From: Allacma fusca
Lineage: Eukaryota; Arthropoda; Collembola; Symphypleona; Sminthuridae
Length of the DNA: 64,000 nt
Direction of reading: 5' to 3'
Assembly: GCA_947179485.1 (NCBI GenBank)
Contig: OX359248.1
Span: forward strand, 451,501 to 515,500
Part shown: positions 1 through 13,485 of the stretch, piece by piece
Layout: each line of letters begins with the position of its first letter
Position numbering within the stretch: position 1 is the stretch's first letter
Notes under the pieces: generated by a model
Seen by the model: only the letters and a program-made list of their open reading frames with translations
What the model was told of the DNA's origin: nothing
The model's database searches: none
Program-made: the position numbers and the translations under genes

Positions 1-702
1 ATTGCCCCGTGTTATAAATTTAGAGCAGAAAGCAAAATAGAAACACACTTACGTACACATTTGATGTTGCTTTCCTGACCGGGAAAACTTCGGCCACTTC
101 CCGCTTGTGCCTTGCTCTTTAAGATTTCATACATGCTGACAGACGGAGTATTACCGAGCTACAAGGTTTGTGGTATTATTCGGTTTATTTAATAAAATTC
201 TACGTATCTACGTATTACAAGCAGACTATTGTGAGCATGTCAAGTGGCATTAGTTGTATAAACAAAATGTAGCCCAGTGTACACAACTTCCTCTATCAGT
301 ACATGTAAGTATTCATGAATATTTCCTTCTCAAATACTCCTATACAATGTGTATAATTTTGTATAGAACAGGAGAAAAATACACATGTACGTACTTTGAA
401 GTTGGAAAGAACCCGAAGAGATAACATAGATTTTACTTAAGTTTTAGGCTCTTGTCTGTTTTAGTGATTCGGGACAACTGACTTTGATAGGATTCGCAAC
501 CTCCTCGGTTTCTCGAGTAGAGTAATTTAAAAGGAATTGTTTTTGTATACACAGATTGTGGAGAAGTGATTTTGGACGAAGAAGAGGATATCAGCAGAGC
601 AGCAACTTGAACATTACGTCGTCTCGGACAAAAAAGAAAACTAAGGGAAAAAATAGACAAGTCCAAGACGCTGTGCATATCCACTACTTTCTCCAGGGCA
701 CG

Positions 703-737
703 AGAGAGGAGAGGGAGAGAGAGAGAGGGAGAGACGG
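703..737. repeat. (GA)n-rich microsatellite
   Basis: An interrupted GA/GGGA run. The uninterrupted core is about 12 bases, inside a wider purine tract. It lies inside overlapping spurious open frames on both strands. Confidence 0.85.
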
Positions 738-3228
738 AAGATAGAAAAAAGTTTTTCAACTTGGCTTCTTTCTTGGCTAGTCTCTCGGCTTTGTGCTGCC
801 TCTGGAGCGTTAACAATTACTGCCATTCGTGAGGGCTATGAAGAGGACCATACTGTTCCCATCCCTCCCCACCAACCCTTTTCATGAGAAACTTCATCAG
901 CCTTCATATGAAGACAGAGCAACACTCTCTCCGTAGTCCAGTCACTCGTAAAGAGTCTCTTTAGAAATTGTTCCCATCACCAGCATTACGCACTTAACAA
1001 GCATCTCTCAACGCCAACTTATACATCCATAGCCCAAATAGGGCTCACTGAGTTCCAGGCGGGAATTCTAGTCATGAGACTTTCTATTCACACAACCACA
1101 CGCTCCTACTTTACATAACAAAGCCCCGGCAGAACTAGTCATCGGAACTTCTCCTCCCAACATTTCCCTCTTCCAACAACTTCACAGCTCCATACAATTA
1201 TGTAATTATAATTTGCTGAGAACCTTCCGTAGGTTCTGTAATGGTGATAGTGCTGAGCTAATCTCATTTCCCATCTTCACCCGAGACATTTACCTTGGAG
1301 TTGTGACGATAACATCACCCAACTGCAGTTGTCCTAATCCCCAACTAACAACACTCTCCTTATCAAATGAACTGATTCAGTCCTAACTAAGTTATCAATC
1401 CGCATCCTGTCCAATCTTCAACATATTGTTCTTCTGCATAAATGTCACTGAATCAAGTTCACTCTTCTAGTTTGGATTCTGACACTCCTCTCACTCTCTG
1501 TAGTTCTCATTCTAGTTTCACTGGAAACCATTTTCAAAAATCAGCACAAGCTTCGATCAAAAATTGGAGCGGCAATGCAACACTCAACTGAAGTGGAACA
1601 CTTGCACTGAACTTCCATTAAACAAAACTTCTTTGATCCAAGTTGGCTGACTACAACTGACTTAAGTAAAACTGGCTTAAACACAAATAATAAGTTACTT
1701 AAACCAAACTCAATTAGCAGAGCTGTTGTTTGGACTACTTCTTTGACACTATTTACCGTTCCTACAACTTGGACAAAAAACTTGGATGCTCACTGGTAAC
1801 TTAAAAAATAATTATTCCTACCCCTGAGTCTCATAAAGCTAGTTATACTGTAGTGTGTGGAATAAGAAGAGAATGTAGGAAGAGAAAATTGAGGGAAAAA
1901 GTTGAGTGGGAGTGTAAGATGGTGAACAAGCCACTAACTAATGGGAAATGACACTCCAGTGAGATGTGTGAAAAAGTTGATGGGTAGAATATCTTCTAAC
2001 TCCGAGATACATATGTACATACCTATATCTATAGATATGTGTACAAGTTAAGAAACCGTATCTGACAGTTTGACCCAATCCAGTTTACTCATGGACAGTA
2101 CGACTTGTGTGACTTGAGATTTTGGGATTACTCACAGCTGTTTTCTCAACATAGAACTTAACAATGTATCAAAAGTATTGTAAGTGGAGTTGAGGCACGG
2201 GTGCTGAAATATCTGAACAGATTTGGTCAGCACTACAGAAGTAGACGTGTTGGGAGCACTTGAGCACTCCGCCCAGCATTTCATGACAACCATTGAGTGA
2301 TTCGGACTAGTGACTCGAACAAAAATTACAAGACCGTAACAAACGCTTTCTGTGGATATTTGTATCTCCTCTTTCTGGACTATACTTTTTCCATGAGAGG
2401 AGAAAAAGTTGAAGGAGGGAATATACAGTACACAAGACACGAGAGTATACATCCCATTGTGTGTTTCATGTAATCGTCTCAACTCAGTCATTACAAGGGA
2501 TGGCATTGTGATTCAACGAGGTGTGGAGACAATTATATTATGCATACGGAGCAATTATCATGCCGGTTCTTCCGTGCAGCGACAAAAGCTTTCAGTTAGC
2601 TTAGCCCCTGAAAGAGTTCCAGGGAGAGTACCATTTGCGGAATACAGACACATACTCAGGACTGAGCTCGGCGTAAATAGTATGGCACTTTGGATGCCCC
2701 TTCTGTGACTTGTATGAATTGTGGTAGGAAGTATTATTATTTGACAAAAGTGTGTAGCTCTTGGTATGTATATGTTCGCTATCACATAGAGAGGAGAGAT
2801 TCGACCCCACCTGGCTACATACAAATGGTTTTTAGCTTGGACACGGGACACTGACTATGGCCAGACATACTGCTCGGAGAGAGCAATAGATATCCAGAAG
2901 ATAAGCAACTGCTGTGCTGTGACAGTTAATCCGCAGGGTGACCATAATCATAAAGTGGCTGTGCGAAGGGAAATTTACGTGGCACTCCAACTTTCAGTTG
3001 TCTGTCTGCTGGAATAGTGTGAACATCCATTGGATTTGGCAAAGGCGAAAAACATCCGTGTGCCATGTAGCGTGTCGCAGTCCCATTTCCTCCTTTACAG
3101 TTGTATCTCTTCGCTTCCACAACCTACACGTACAAACCATTGACCAGATTATTATTACATCTCACACGTACGTAGTAGACCTTCTTACCTCCGCTCCCCA
3201 CGTTCAAGTATCTCTCTTACATTACTTC

Positions 3229-3269
3229 CACACACACACACACAAACATCCACATCCACATCCACATAC
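3229..3269. repeat. (CA)n followed by (CCACAT)n
   Basis: Eight CA units run from 3229 to 3244 and pass into about three copies of the hexamer CCACAT. The antisense reading gives an artificial Asp-Val repeat. Confidence 0.9.
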
Positions 3270-4566
3270 ATGAACCTACATAAAACTTTGCTTTTCTCAT
3301 GTGTCTCCACCATTTTCCGTGAGGAACCCGGAGCTGGTAATATCTCTCCCTCTCGCTGTATGTACGTCATCTTCACCCAATCCTGTCCACAAGAACTTCT
3401 ATGCACAACAGGCCCTAAAAGTTTCCACAAGAGTCTCTGGTTTCTCCTCGTACAAAGACTTCAAGTTTTCACTTTACACACATAACAGAATACCTCTCAT
3501 CCGGTCGAACCATATGAACCTCGGGTGTGCTAGAATTTAAATTCACAAGCTTCTCGCAGAAGAGGATGATAAAATAATTATTGTTGTAAGTGATTTGACA
3601 AAGTGAGTGTGTCATACATACTGAACTCTTTCAGCCTTCACAATTTTACAGCAACTTACACAGCAAACTAAATCTAAACAATTATACAGCTAGACAGATA
3701 TGGACGGATTGGAATAGAACCGGAACTAACAATACGAACACATCGTGGATAAGATTGAGGATTATTCTCCAGCTGTATACTCCTCCCGACTCATCCATAC
3801 TACAAGAAGGTGGGATTTCTAACGCCCCACATCCTTGTCAGCAAGTGCTCCTGTTTAGGTGATGTTTGATGCCTGAGAAACTGAACCGGACAGGCCATAC
3901 TGTCATTGCGAGAGTAAGAAGAAGAGAAAAGTGACTCTCCGACCCAATAGCCAGATTGGATTGCTATTGTGAGTAAACTTGTGTACTTGTGTCCCGCTTC
4001 AGTACTTCCTTCTCCTGGCCCCGTTACTGGGAGGGAAGGGGTTCCCAACTAGCACTGGAGTGTTAGAGTAGATACGTACACAGTAGTGTTATGAGTATCC
4101 ATTGCGTCATTGCGTGTATAAATTGCTCCTGAGTAACCATCCATACAGCAGCAGCTAGTAACAGTAAGCATCAACATTGCTTTTGAGTATCTGTATAAAA
4201 TACGTACTGGGCTTGTATAACCCAGAGCTGTGAGTGTGTATAACTGGGAAGACGGTGGTAGGATTCCTACACGTTACTAACTATCATTAACTGCCTCAAG
4301 TAGATTTTTTCCTCGTATGGGCTACGTGCAAGTGGGAAGTTTTCTTTTGTAAAAGTCCACACCCGACCGTTACAAGTTTTTGGTCCGCAATTCCGGTGGA
4401 AAACAACCAGCTCTATATCTCCTTCCTTTCTCGGGGTGCAGGGCTGGAATAGGAAGATAATTGTAGGAGTTGAGATACAGTAGGCATTCTACCAGGAGAT
4501 ATATACGGACATATAAGTGCAGTCAGCAAGAATTGTTGTACAGTTCATGGCTTTTCCTGGACAAAA

Positions 4567-4575
4567 TATATAAAG
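4567..4575 (+). promoter_or_regulatory. Possible TATA box upstream of the signal-peptide exon
   Basis: TATATAAAG lies about 290 bases before the proposed start codon at 4862. Transcription starting roughly 30 bases downstream would leave a leader of about 260 bases containing several upstream ATGs. TATA-like words are common in AT-rich DNA (others occur near 4118 and 4193), and no clear initiator motif follows, so this is weak. Confidence 0.2.
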
Positions 4576-4861
4576 AATACTTTTTAGTGTAGGACTTTTA
4601 ATCTATATCTATATACATAGATAGATATAATTACATTCGTGGGAGCAATATATCCCCGAACTTTGGCAGTGCTCTGTAGCTTGAGGAGACTTCTACTGTG
4701 GAAAAAAGCGCGTGGTCTCCTGGAAATCGTGAAAAGAGCAACAGACTTACGTTCATTGATTTGTAAGGGACAGGAAGAGACCTTTATCCCCAATGTTCTT
4801 TTGTGTAATGGGATTATCTTGGATTCTCCACTGGATGTTAGTGGACAAGTCGGGTGTAGCC

Positions 4862-4934
4862 ATGGCTGGGAAATCAAAGATGGTTACGGCCCTCATCATA
4901 CTCCTCACACTTTTATTAACGTCAAATTGTCACG
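4862..4934 (+). CDS. Putative first coding exon: signal peptide, unknown secreted or membrane protein (partial)
   Basis: The ATG sits in a strong translation-start context (GCCATGG). It opens a 24-residue segment plus one base. The peptide begins MAGKSKMV, has a lysine-bearing amino end and a hydrophobic core at residues 8-20 rich in Leu, Ile and Thr, and ends TSNCH before a split glycine codon. This is a textbook signal-peptide layout, with possible cleavage after Cys23 (Ser at -3). The frame meets G|GTAAGC, a good 5' splice donor at 4935, giving a phase-1 intron. Signal-peptide exons ending in phase 1 are common in secreted and immunoglobulin-type surface proteins, so this may be the first exon of such a gene with a very long intron. 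The frame also stays open upstream to ATGs at 4793 and 4808, but these would bury the signal core. No matching second exon was identified, so the family is unknown. A chance open frame cannot be excluded. Confidence 0.45.
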
Positions 4935-5282
4935 GTAAGCAACATCATTTGTCTTTTACTCCTTTTGGAGAAATTGTAGGAGAGAGATTTCTTTCAGCTG
5001 ACTTCAACGGCATATGCTTCCAGTTCCCTCAATAAATAAACTTTGGAATTTGGTGGGAAGATCCTGGGTAATACTCGGAGAAGCCTCATATCTCCAATTC
5101 TGCATCTCACAATCAGACGCGGATCTTGTCTCCAGGCATTTTTATCGGACGCAATTTCACGCTCTACCATGCTATCTGTAGCAGCAATGGCACAGAATTA
5201 TTTGCTCTCTTAGCGCCACGAGAGAACTACTCAGTCAGCATGCATACAGGCCCCTTCCCTGTGGCTAAGACAAATTTCCTCG

Positions 5283-5306
5283 CTCTCTCTCTCTCTCTCT
5301 CTCTCC
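5283..5306. repeat. (CT)n microsatellite
   Basis: A nearly uninterrupted run of about 11 CT units. Confidence 0.9.
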
Positions 5307-5745
5307 AAGGTCTTTTCCGAAGTTTGACAATTATATGGGAGAAATTACCGGAGACAGAGAGACATGGACGGCTATGGGAGTGTGATTCAATATAAATTTC
5401 CAGACTTGTTCTCCCGTCTAATATTTTTTCCAATTATTTTTTATCACGTACTTATAAATAATCTCTTGGCATCCCCGTGTCCCATTTTTAGAAACTTTCA
5501 AAATTGCTCCGTTAAATATGTAGAGCTGGAGAAGAGTGCTGGGGAAGCTCGGTCTAATCATTTACCGACGAGAATTCATCAGCCCCAATGTCTGCTACAT
5601 GTGTATTTGATTCATTATTTAATTTTAATACCTACTAACTTTCGCATAGTCCTATATTCATTTCGGCCTTCCCTCTCCTCTAATTCCCCTCAATTTTTCC
5701 CCTCTCAGCACAATTCCCCTCTCCAAACATATACCTCTGCAATAC

Positions 5746-5761
5746 CTCTCTCTCTCTCTCT
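5746..5761. repeat. (CT)n microsatellite
   Basis: About eight CT units at the end of a pyrimidine-rich stretch that starts near 5640. Confidence 0.85.
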
Positions 5762-8700
5762 CACTCTCAGCCTTCCTTTTCCCTCCAATAAATAATTCCT
5801 GGTTAATATAAATTAAAATTTCACAATGTGTGGGAAGGAGTCCTGTGTAAATTGGGCTACTATATTTCTAGGCTACCTAAACCAGGTATGTACTCATAGT
5901 GTTTACCTCCACCACTCACCCTACAACATAAAACATATCAAATGTGTGAATTATGACTTTTGTGAAACCAGCTATGCATGAAGTTTTTCCAGCATTCTTA
6001 CAGCATCCCTATACACCCACATTAAATGAGCTGTATATCCATGACAGTATGTATAGGATTTGATATATCGTTAATAAATGTAGATAGCTGTTTCCTGCAC
6101 ATGCACAGTAACAATACCGTAGATACAGGGTACCAAGAAACCTTTACGCTCCGCTTACAATCAGCCCATACAAGGTCAGATGGGGAAAATTCGAATTTCC
6201 CATGTTTTAGAAAACTTGCCCCCAAACTGTCAATATCTGCTTCATCCCACTAGCCCAACAGCTCTCGAGACACTGATCAAGGACGTGATGCAAGCTTTTT
6301 GTAAAAAGGGAACTTTTGAAAGTCTTAAGTTGTTTAATAGATTCTATTCATACTCCCCAATTTAATACTCAAAATTTAACTTTTCTCAAAATAACCCTAA
6401 ATTTGCACCACGTCGTTGACTACTATACCGAGAATTTTATTGTCGGTGTGAAGTTCTATCATGATATAATATGTAGATACTAAAAATGAAATTCAAATGC
6501 TGGAAGATCTGCGAACAAGTTTGCCAAAACATGTAGGAATGAATTATTTTTTAGGATCTGTCTTTACATGGGCTCTATGGCAGGTCAAAGGTTTCTCCGT
6601 ACCCTGTACCTGACAAGACAGTGTATCCTATCCGTCCTTATACCCCATGTAAAGGCACATAGCTAAACGGGGATGATGTGCATATTAATAAAGCAATATG
6701 ATCTATATTTAAACTGGTTTGTTTAGCATGAGAAAGTTGAAATTCATTATCGTGGGGAATTCCATCCCAAATCCTGAGTGACAGATAAGACTAATAAAAA
6801 GAAACGGGGGGTTTTCATGGAGAGACGGGATTTGCATACTTTCCAACAAATACAATTCTCGTCTTCACACACTCACACACAATGATATCCAAGTAATTTT
6901 CATTTGAGGGGGCATAGGAAAAGTATGCGAGAAGTTTATTGCGAGTGTTACAGAAGACCGGAGAGAATTACAAGGAAACATGTACACAAGGATACTTTCA
7001 CATGCAAGGGATTTCTTCGATTTGATGACGATTTGTAATTTATTTAATGCTGTCGGTGTATGCACATGATGCCTTGTTCTTGCGGGATCAGCAGTTCTCA
7101 TCTCCAGTGGAATGTTGGAGATTACAATGTAAACTTTAGTAGGTTCGTGGAGGGTACATGGGGTAATTTATGCTGTAAAGTTCTGTATTGGGTACATACG
7201 TACATACGTACTGGAGGTGAGCGTGAGTATGTATATGTGGAGTATGTACCTTTATGGGGACGGCCGGGGGGAAAGCAATCAGGCGTAATGTTGACGAACA
7301 TGGTTGATATGTGGGCTTAACAAGTTTGACGAGGGACAGCATTATCTTATGATGTACCTAAAGTTGTAGTAAAACTTGTAGCTGGAGGCTAGTTGATGTG
7401 ATTGAAACGCTCTAGGAATTGAGATTTTAATTAAATTGTTTTACAACTGCGGGCTTGAGGATAGGGGAGGGAATACTTTTCCACCGGAACCATGTTCTCA
7501 CTTCAAACTCAACTTCACTCTTACATGTAATCAACATGACTTCCTTTAAAAGTTAAAACTCCTATCTTCATTACATTTTCCCCAAATATTTATAACTAAT
7601 CATTTCATTCGTCCTATTCCTACTAGTCTTCGTCTATTGAAATCCAGGGCAATCATTTTTGCTCAATTCATTTACACTACTTACTACACAGTACTACGCA
7701 AAATATGAGTAGATATTAATAATTATATAGAATACAATTCTCACAAATATTTTTTTTAAAACTTGCAAAGCACAAGATAGATACACTTAGTTTTTAGTGC
7801 TAGTGTTATAGGTTCCAGCACATCCCTGAATGTTGTCTCAGTAATAACGGCAGCCTATTTCCAAATAGTAAATATTACTCTATTTTTTGACTTCACGATT
7901 GAATAAGGCAATGGTTTCACAAAACTAACGACAAGGGGCTAAAAAACAAGTGTACTTTGATTCTAGAAGTCAGTTCCACCAGTCAGTGTAAGATGAATGG
8001 AGAAAACTTAACGCAGTCATCTCATTTGCATTTGCATTAATGAAATATTAGATAGATATTTATGTATAGCTGTCATGAAGCCAAAAATATATTCCTGCAA
8101 CCATTTTCCACCGGAAGATGATTTTTTTCCAGATTAGCTTGTATACTGTACATAAATTATCTAAATATTAATTTTTGCTCAGCATTAAATTATATATTTG
8201 GCCTTACAATTCCTTTTTATTTTATGAAATTTATCTTCCTTTGGAATTTCCGGCCTTGTGCTTTTCGTACGATTAACAATAGATAAGGGAAATGGCCATA
8301 TTTCTTCGTAGAAGTTATCACGATTTGATTTTTATTCGATTTTTCTGGAAGTGAAGTTTACGCTTATGTTTATTTATAATTATTTTGCTTACGTGTGAAG
8401 ACCACTTGAACGTAATTATACATAGTTGTGAGGCTGTAGATGTGAGTCATGAGAAGAATGCACTCACATAAATCTGTGTAGCGCATTAAAGCTGGTGAAG
8501 AATTTTATTTGATGCTTGAGTGTATAATGTTTTCTGTGCAAGAGGACACGTACATTACATATGGTAAAGTGATGGGCTATACAGGTTAAATAGGATGGAT
8601 GGGAGTTGTCATCTCGACGGACGAAGTTGTCACTTAATCACTCTCAAGGCTGGTCCCAGTTCGGAGTGTGGTGACCACCGGATGGCTTCCTATTTCATGT

Positions 8701-9116
8701 ATAGATACAGAATGGTCCTGCCCAGTAATTGTGCCTGAAATTAAATACATGTAGATAGACTGGCATGGTTACATCTGTAAATATGTAATTATATGCACAG
8801 ATCATGCATAAATGAATGAATGTGCACATTCCCAATTAAACTCCATTGCGTTTAGTTTTCGCACTCGCTCTACAGTCTACTGAAGAGCAGTGGTTGGTTT
8901 ATGCAGGGAGCTTTTAATGTTCCTCCATCTCTTTAGTCTGATATTTAAAATGAAATGAAAAGTACTCATAAGGCTCATGTTCCACTGACTTTCCTCTATC
9001 ACTCACTCACAATCAGTTACTCACATGTGAGGAGTTCCCCAGAGTTTTGAATTTCCCTGTAATTAATGTTCACCATGAGCCTTTTCGTATTGACACAGAA
9101 CACAGATGAGCTGCGA

Positions 9117-9158
9117 TCTCTCTCAATCCCTTCTCTCTCTAGTCTCTCTCTCTCTCTG
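9117..9158. repeat. Interrupted (CT)n microsatellite
   Basis: Three CT runs separated by short interruptions; the last is the longest. Confidence 0.85.
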
Positions 9159-12100
9159 ACAGTCATCTCCTGGAAAACTTTTCAAACCAAATGAAAAACA
9201 AACATTTAATTTCAACCCAAATAAATACTCGTTTTTTGCCATTGGTTGTTATTGTTAGTTCTCCTCGAAGCCTGGGAAGCACTAGGTTTTCCAGGTTAGT
9301 AAAACATTATGGGTAAAATAAATTCTGGCGGTTTTGATCAATCCCATAATTTCCTAATAGACGATATTTGTAAATGATACTGCGTATGTTCGGATAAGCG
9401 TGGAAACAAGCAAGCTGTATGTGAAGTGAATCACCTGCAAACGTTGTGGTGACCATAGAAAAAGTAATTACACACATCTAACTGCATATGCATGAAGTAA
9501 ACTAGGAAAACATTCAATTTACCTCCAATATCCAAATCAATAATGTAATTGCCTTTTCGTAGAATTTTTAAATTGGATTTAATTAAAATTCATTAAATAT
9601 TAAAAATGCGTGGTAACAACATACCAGTCATCAGACCTAGCTCATATGAGAAATGGTAGTAAAAGATTTTCATTCCTCCGTGTTTTAACAAATAATTTTA
9701 CAGATTCTTCAAAATATGTTTGTTTTATCCGCCCAGCGTATAAACTGTCAAATCAAAAGGGTAAGAATTGAATCAAAATCAAGATTTTTTTGGAAAATTG
9801 AAATGTTAAGTTATGTTTAATTACTCAAATTCGAATTTTAATTATCAAAATATTTTGTATGCTGTTTTGATGAAAGTTTTACGGGCTTTCCTAGAGCTAT
9901 TAAACAGGTTCCTGATAATTCTGGGTTTGACTGGTAGAAATAGAGAATAAGGTTGGGGTAAAGCTTTGTAAGCGAAAGCAAGAAAGATGTGGAGATGGAA
10001 AAATTTCTTGTTGCCATTTTCTCATGGACGATCAGGGATTCATGAAAATAAATTCCAAACGCTGTGCTTGTAAAAATTTTCGAGGGGACTCATTCGAGTC
10101 AAATATCATCATCCCAAATAAGATATTGTGCCCGCGGGAACTAGAAATGTTAGGCAAGTCTTATGAATGGCTTTTAAAAGTTGACATTCGAATAAAATTT
10201 TATTATATGTCAATCTTGTCGCACATTTTTATTCGCTGAAACCGCAATTTCGTTCTTGGGAAAATGAAAATAGACATTGATTTACTGTTTGGGTTGCTTA
10301 AATAATAATTACTATGGTCAACGAAATAATTTGAAAAATCAAGAAAAAGGTTGGCTACACAGCTCTCGAATGTAATTGCCTCTATGAGTAAGCGGAACTT
10401 TAATTTAGAACCTTGGGAATCTATGTACATGTTGAGGAATGGAAATTAATGTGTGTTGGCATAATTCGGTGTAGAATTGTTGAAGGGATGGTGGAAAGAG
10501 GGATTGTGGATTAATATGTAATACCATGTATCTTACTGTAATCCCAGAGCTATAAATGGCGATAATATTTCACTGGTACAGTTCCAAACCTCTGACGGAG
10601 TATAACTTACATGTAAAGGGAATTTCTACCAATTTTGTTTTATTAGTAGGGTATAGGATTAATAGAACACGAGGGTTTGTATGGTTGAGCAGGCAGAGAC
10701 GCAGGAGAGTGTAAGGTGAAAGTCCTGGAGAAAATATATGCATTATTGTTGAAACTTATTCGGGGAATAATTCGTAGCTAATTGCTATTGGAGCCTGCCG
10801 GAAATTCATTAAAGAGTGACTTTTGATGAGTACTTACGTATACGCAATTTCAGGGTTTAATAGCAGCTCTTGGGCTTGTTATAGCAGCTATTGTTATTAT
10901 GCACTCCAGGACTGTACTTTCGAGCGTACTAATTACATTATACATCAGCAGTTTACCTATTCCCCCTTCTCAGTTTCCTATAGATACACTCATGCACGAA
11001 AGCCCTAATAACACCTATACATTCCTAACTGGCTTTATAATAGCTCAGACCAGACGGCATGAAATCAAATTAACATTATTTAGTTTATTTGATCTCCATG
11101 CTTAATTCAATGCAAGGTTTTTTAAAATTATAATTATTTGAATCTCTAACTTTTCAAACAATTCTTCTCTAATTTATTCGTGCTAGCTACTCCCCTGATC
11201 AAAAACAAATTTCTTCCTTCACTTCTATGTACTCGGAGGGTATCAAAATTGTCTATTCTGAGGCGCTCAATGTATGTATAGGTATAAAAACAGTTAGATG
11301 GGGTGTTCCAAGCTCCTAGAACAATACAGTCAGTTATACTAGTAATTACAAAAAGTTATTTTGCTTGAATGATATTAATGAAATCCACATCAATTATTTC
11401 ACGCATAGCTACTACATTTAAGTTAATAGCTCTGGCCCCTGTGTTGGAAGTTTGAGCATGTTTGAAAAGCGGAGGGAGCTCGTATGAAGCAGTCAGTTGA
11501 AACAGGTAAAACTTTCCCTGAAATTAATTAATATAGATACTTTTTGGCTTCTTCCCCAATGTTGCTCATATGACTCGGATGGTAATATCAAACATACATA
11601 GATACATATGTATCATGAACTGTAGGGAATTGTGTATTTATGGACATTTATTGGAGCGAGTGTAAAGGAATGTTTATCTAGAGACTCAAGTGTGTGATGT
11701 AGAAATAGAAAGAGAGCACATGTGGAGGTTGGTGGTGGGGAATGTAGAATAAGAAAACAGTCCATGTCCAGGCGTATAATTACAAGACGGCAAAGCGGAC
11801 GGAAAAGTGTGTTGAAGTCTCCCACACTTGTTCTTGTTCAATGGAAAGTTAGTTTGTGTTACTGGGTTACTGGAATAGACTTGGGGTTGTCACTGTAGGA
11901 ACATTTGACTGCACTGAACACGTAGTATATGTAAGTGCTTGTAGTGCAGGAATTGTGGTCATCCACAGATTAACCTATGTGGTAGTTTGTGTTCTGGCGG
12001 CGTAGTGTGGGGTAGTGGGAAATGAGTTCTAATTAGTTATGATGGATGATAGGGACGTGTTTGAGACTCGGATCTCGTCAGTCTTATGTATTCCTTGAAA

Positions 12101-12652
12101 TGGGATGTATACAGGGAAGGAGGGAAGGAGGGACGGTGTCTTAGATATGACCAGGAGTCGGATTCTATTTACATGCAAATACAAAACTAATCGCTTTCCC
12201 GATTTGAAAAAGCCAGTCATTTCCAGGGAATTCCCAGGTTTCCTTCTCCAACGTATGCACGCAGGAGCATTTATTGATTATTGATTTTCCTCGTCCTCTG
12301 TCGGCTCTTCGTAGAGGTATTGTTTTCCATTTGGTTCATTATCTCCCTTAAGTAAGTACAGCTCACACATTTCTCCATTCCCAGCGCTCTTTATCCATTT
12401 CGGGCTTCTTGTCCCGTATACATTGTTTATGCTTCTCTGCACACTCATATCTATTTGTATGTGCTCGTGTGTGTGCCGTACCAATTAATCTATCGCTGCT
12501 GAAATGATAGTTTACCAGAGCTCCTATTAATGCTATCCAGGGGCCAGATATGTGAAAATCATGTACCTCTCTATTCATGCTCCAATAATGCACTCGCACG
12601 TCCCTGGCATCGATGAACTTCTCTTGTTTCATTTCTTTCTATTATTTTCATG
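9159..12652. other. Non-coding stretch, no gene recognised
   Basis: AT-rich, with especially AT-rich sequence around 9540-9860. A perfect 14-bp palindrome GATACATATGTATC lies at 11601-11614. A 71-codon frame at 10024-10239 begins with ATG, but nothing in it can be recognised and no splice or poly(A) context supports it. Confidence 0.55.
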
Positions 12653-12682
12653 TATGAGTATGAGTGTGAGTATGAGTATGAG
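12653..12682. repeat. (TATGAG)5 hexamer tandem repeat
   Basis: Five hexamer units in a row. The third is changed to TGTGAG; the others are identical. Confidence 0.9.
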
Positions 12683-13467
12683 TAGGGTCGAGAGCGAAGC
12701 AGTAAGGCACACGTGCAAATATGATAAGTATCTACTGAAAGAACGCTTATATGGAAAAACATTTGGAAGCAATGGTGAATATTGGAAAACTTACAAAACT
12801 AGAATGAACATTCTCAAATTTTAATAAACACAATGTTCATTTTTCCCATTCCAAAGTTTTCCAAGGGTTCATTTTGTTTTGAGCGGATTTAACATATGTT
12901 CAATGGAGTCCGTTGATGGAAGATTCTTTGGAAATACAGTGTACTGAGGCGGGGGCTGTACCAATCCCTATGGTTGGGTATCTATGTATGTAGATAATTA
13001 TCTAATATGCACAAATGTTTCTGGACGCTTCAACTCTCAGCCGGGGAAAGTTAACTTGGAAGTTTTGGCTCCGCAATTGGCGGCATGGAATGGAATAATT
13101 TGAGATGGATTATTTTTTGGCGGAGACGCTAGGAATGTATTGAGAGAGGGGAAAGAACCTTGGGAAAATAATGACAGGAAATTTGTGCAAAGAATGCCCG
13201 ACTTTTGGAGGGAGAAAGAGCTGCTGAAAATGACAAGAAAAGAATTGAAATAATCTATCCGTATTTTCCCCGCTTGATAGAAAAGCAGAGAAAAATTGTC
13301 TAAGGGGAAAAATGCGGGGATAGGTTCGTAGAAGAGTGTATGTGTGCGTGTGTATAGATAGAATACATACCTTATATAAACTGTACAGAGAGACGAATGC
13401 ACTTGGAACGTGTCAATCAGAGATTTACTCATTGTGATTATGTGCTTTGCATATGGAAATCAAGGGA

Positions 13468-13485
13468 AGAGAGAGAGAGAGAGAG
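13468..13485. repeat. (GA)n microsatellite
   Basis: About nine GA units within a longer purine-rich segment. Confidence 0.85.

Larger units (their letters stand above)
1..4566. other. Non-coding stretch, no gene recognised
   Basis: AT-rich sequence with no supported gene. Open frames reach 124 codons but overlap one another on both strands, several lack an ATG, and none resembles a known family. It holds a GA tract near 703-737, a CA/CCACAT repeat at 3229-3269 and short palindromes such as ATATCTATAGATAT at 2025-2038. If the signal-peptide exon at 4862 is real, the distal part of this stretch is its upstream region. Confidence 0.6.
4935..9116. other. Non-coding stretch, possible start of a long intron
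   Basis: No gene recognised. It begins with the GTAAGC donor of the putative signal exon. It contains CT tracts at 5283-5306 and 5746-5761, a pyrimidine-biased segment at about 5640-5790, and a TACATACG repeat near 7191-7213. The remainder is unstructured AT-rich DNA. A frame at 5126-5395 begins at TTG rather than ATG and runs through the CT microsatellite, so it is treated as chance. Confidence 0.5.

Noticed and set aside
5136-5395. Possible second exon for the signal-peptide exon at 4862
   Set aside because: A CTCCAG acceptor and matching phase exist, but the frame runs through a CT microsatellite to a stop and has no recognisable domain; matching phase is expected one time in three.
12552-12829. 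90-codon frame whose stop overlaps AATAAA
   Set aside because: The frame includes the TATGAG microsatellite and has no other support; AATAAA is common in AT-rich DNA.
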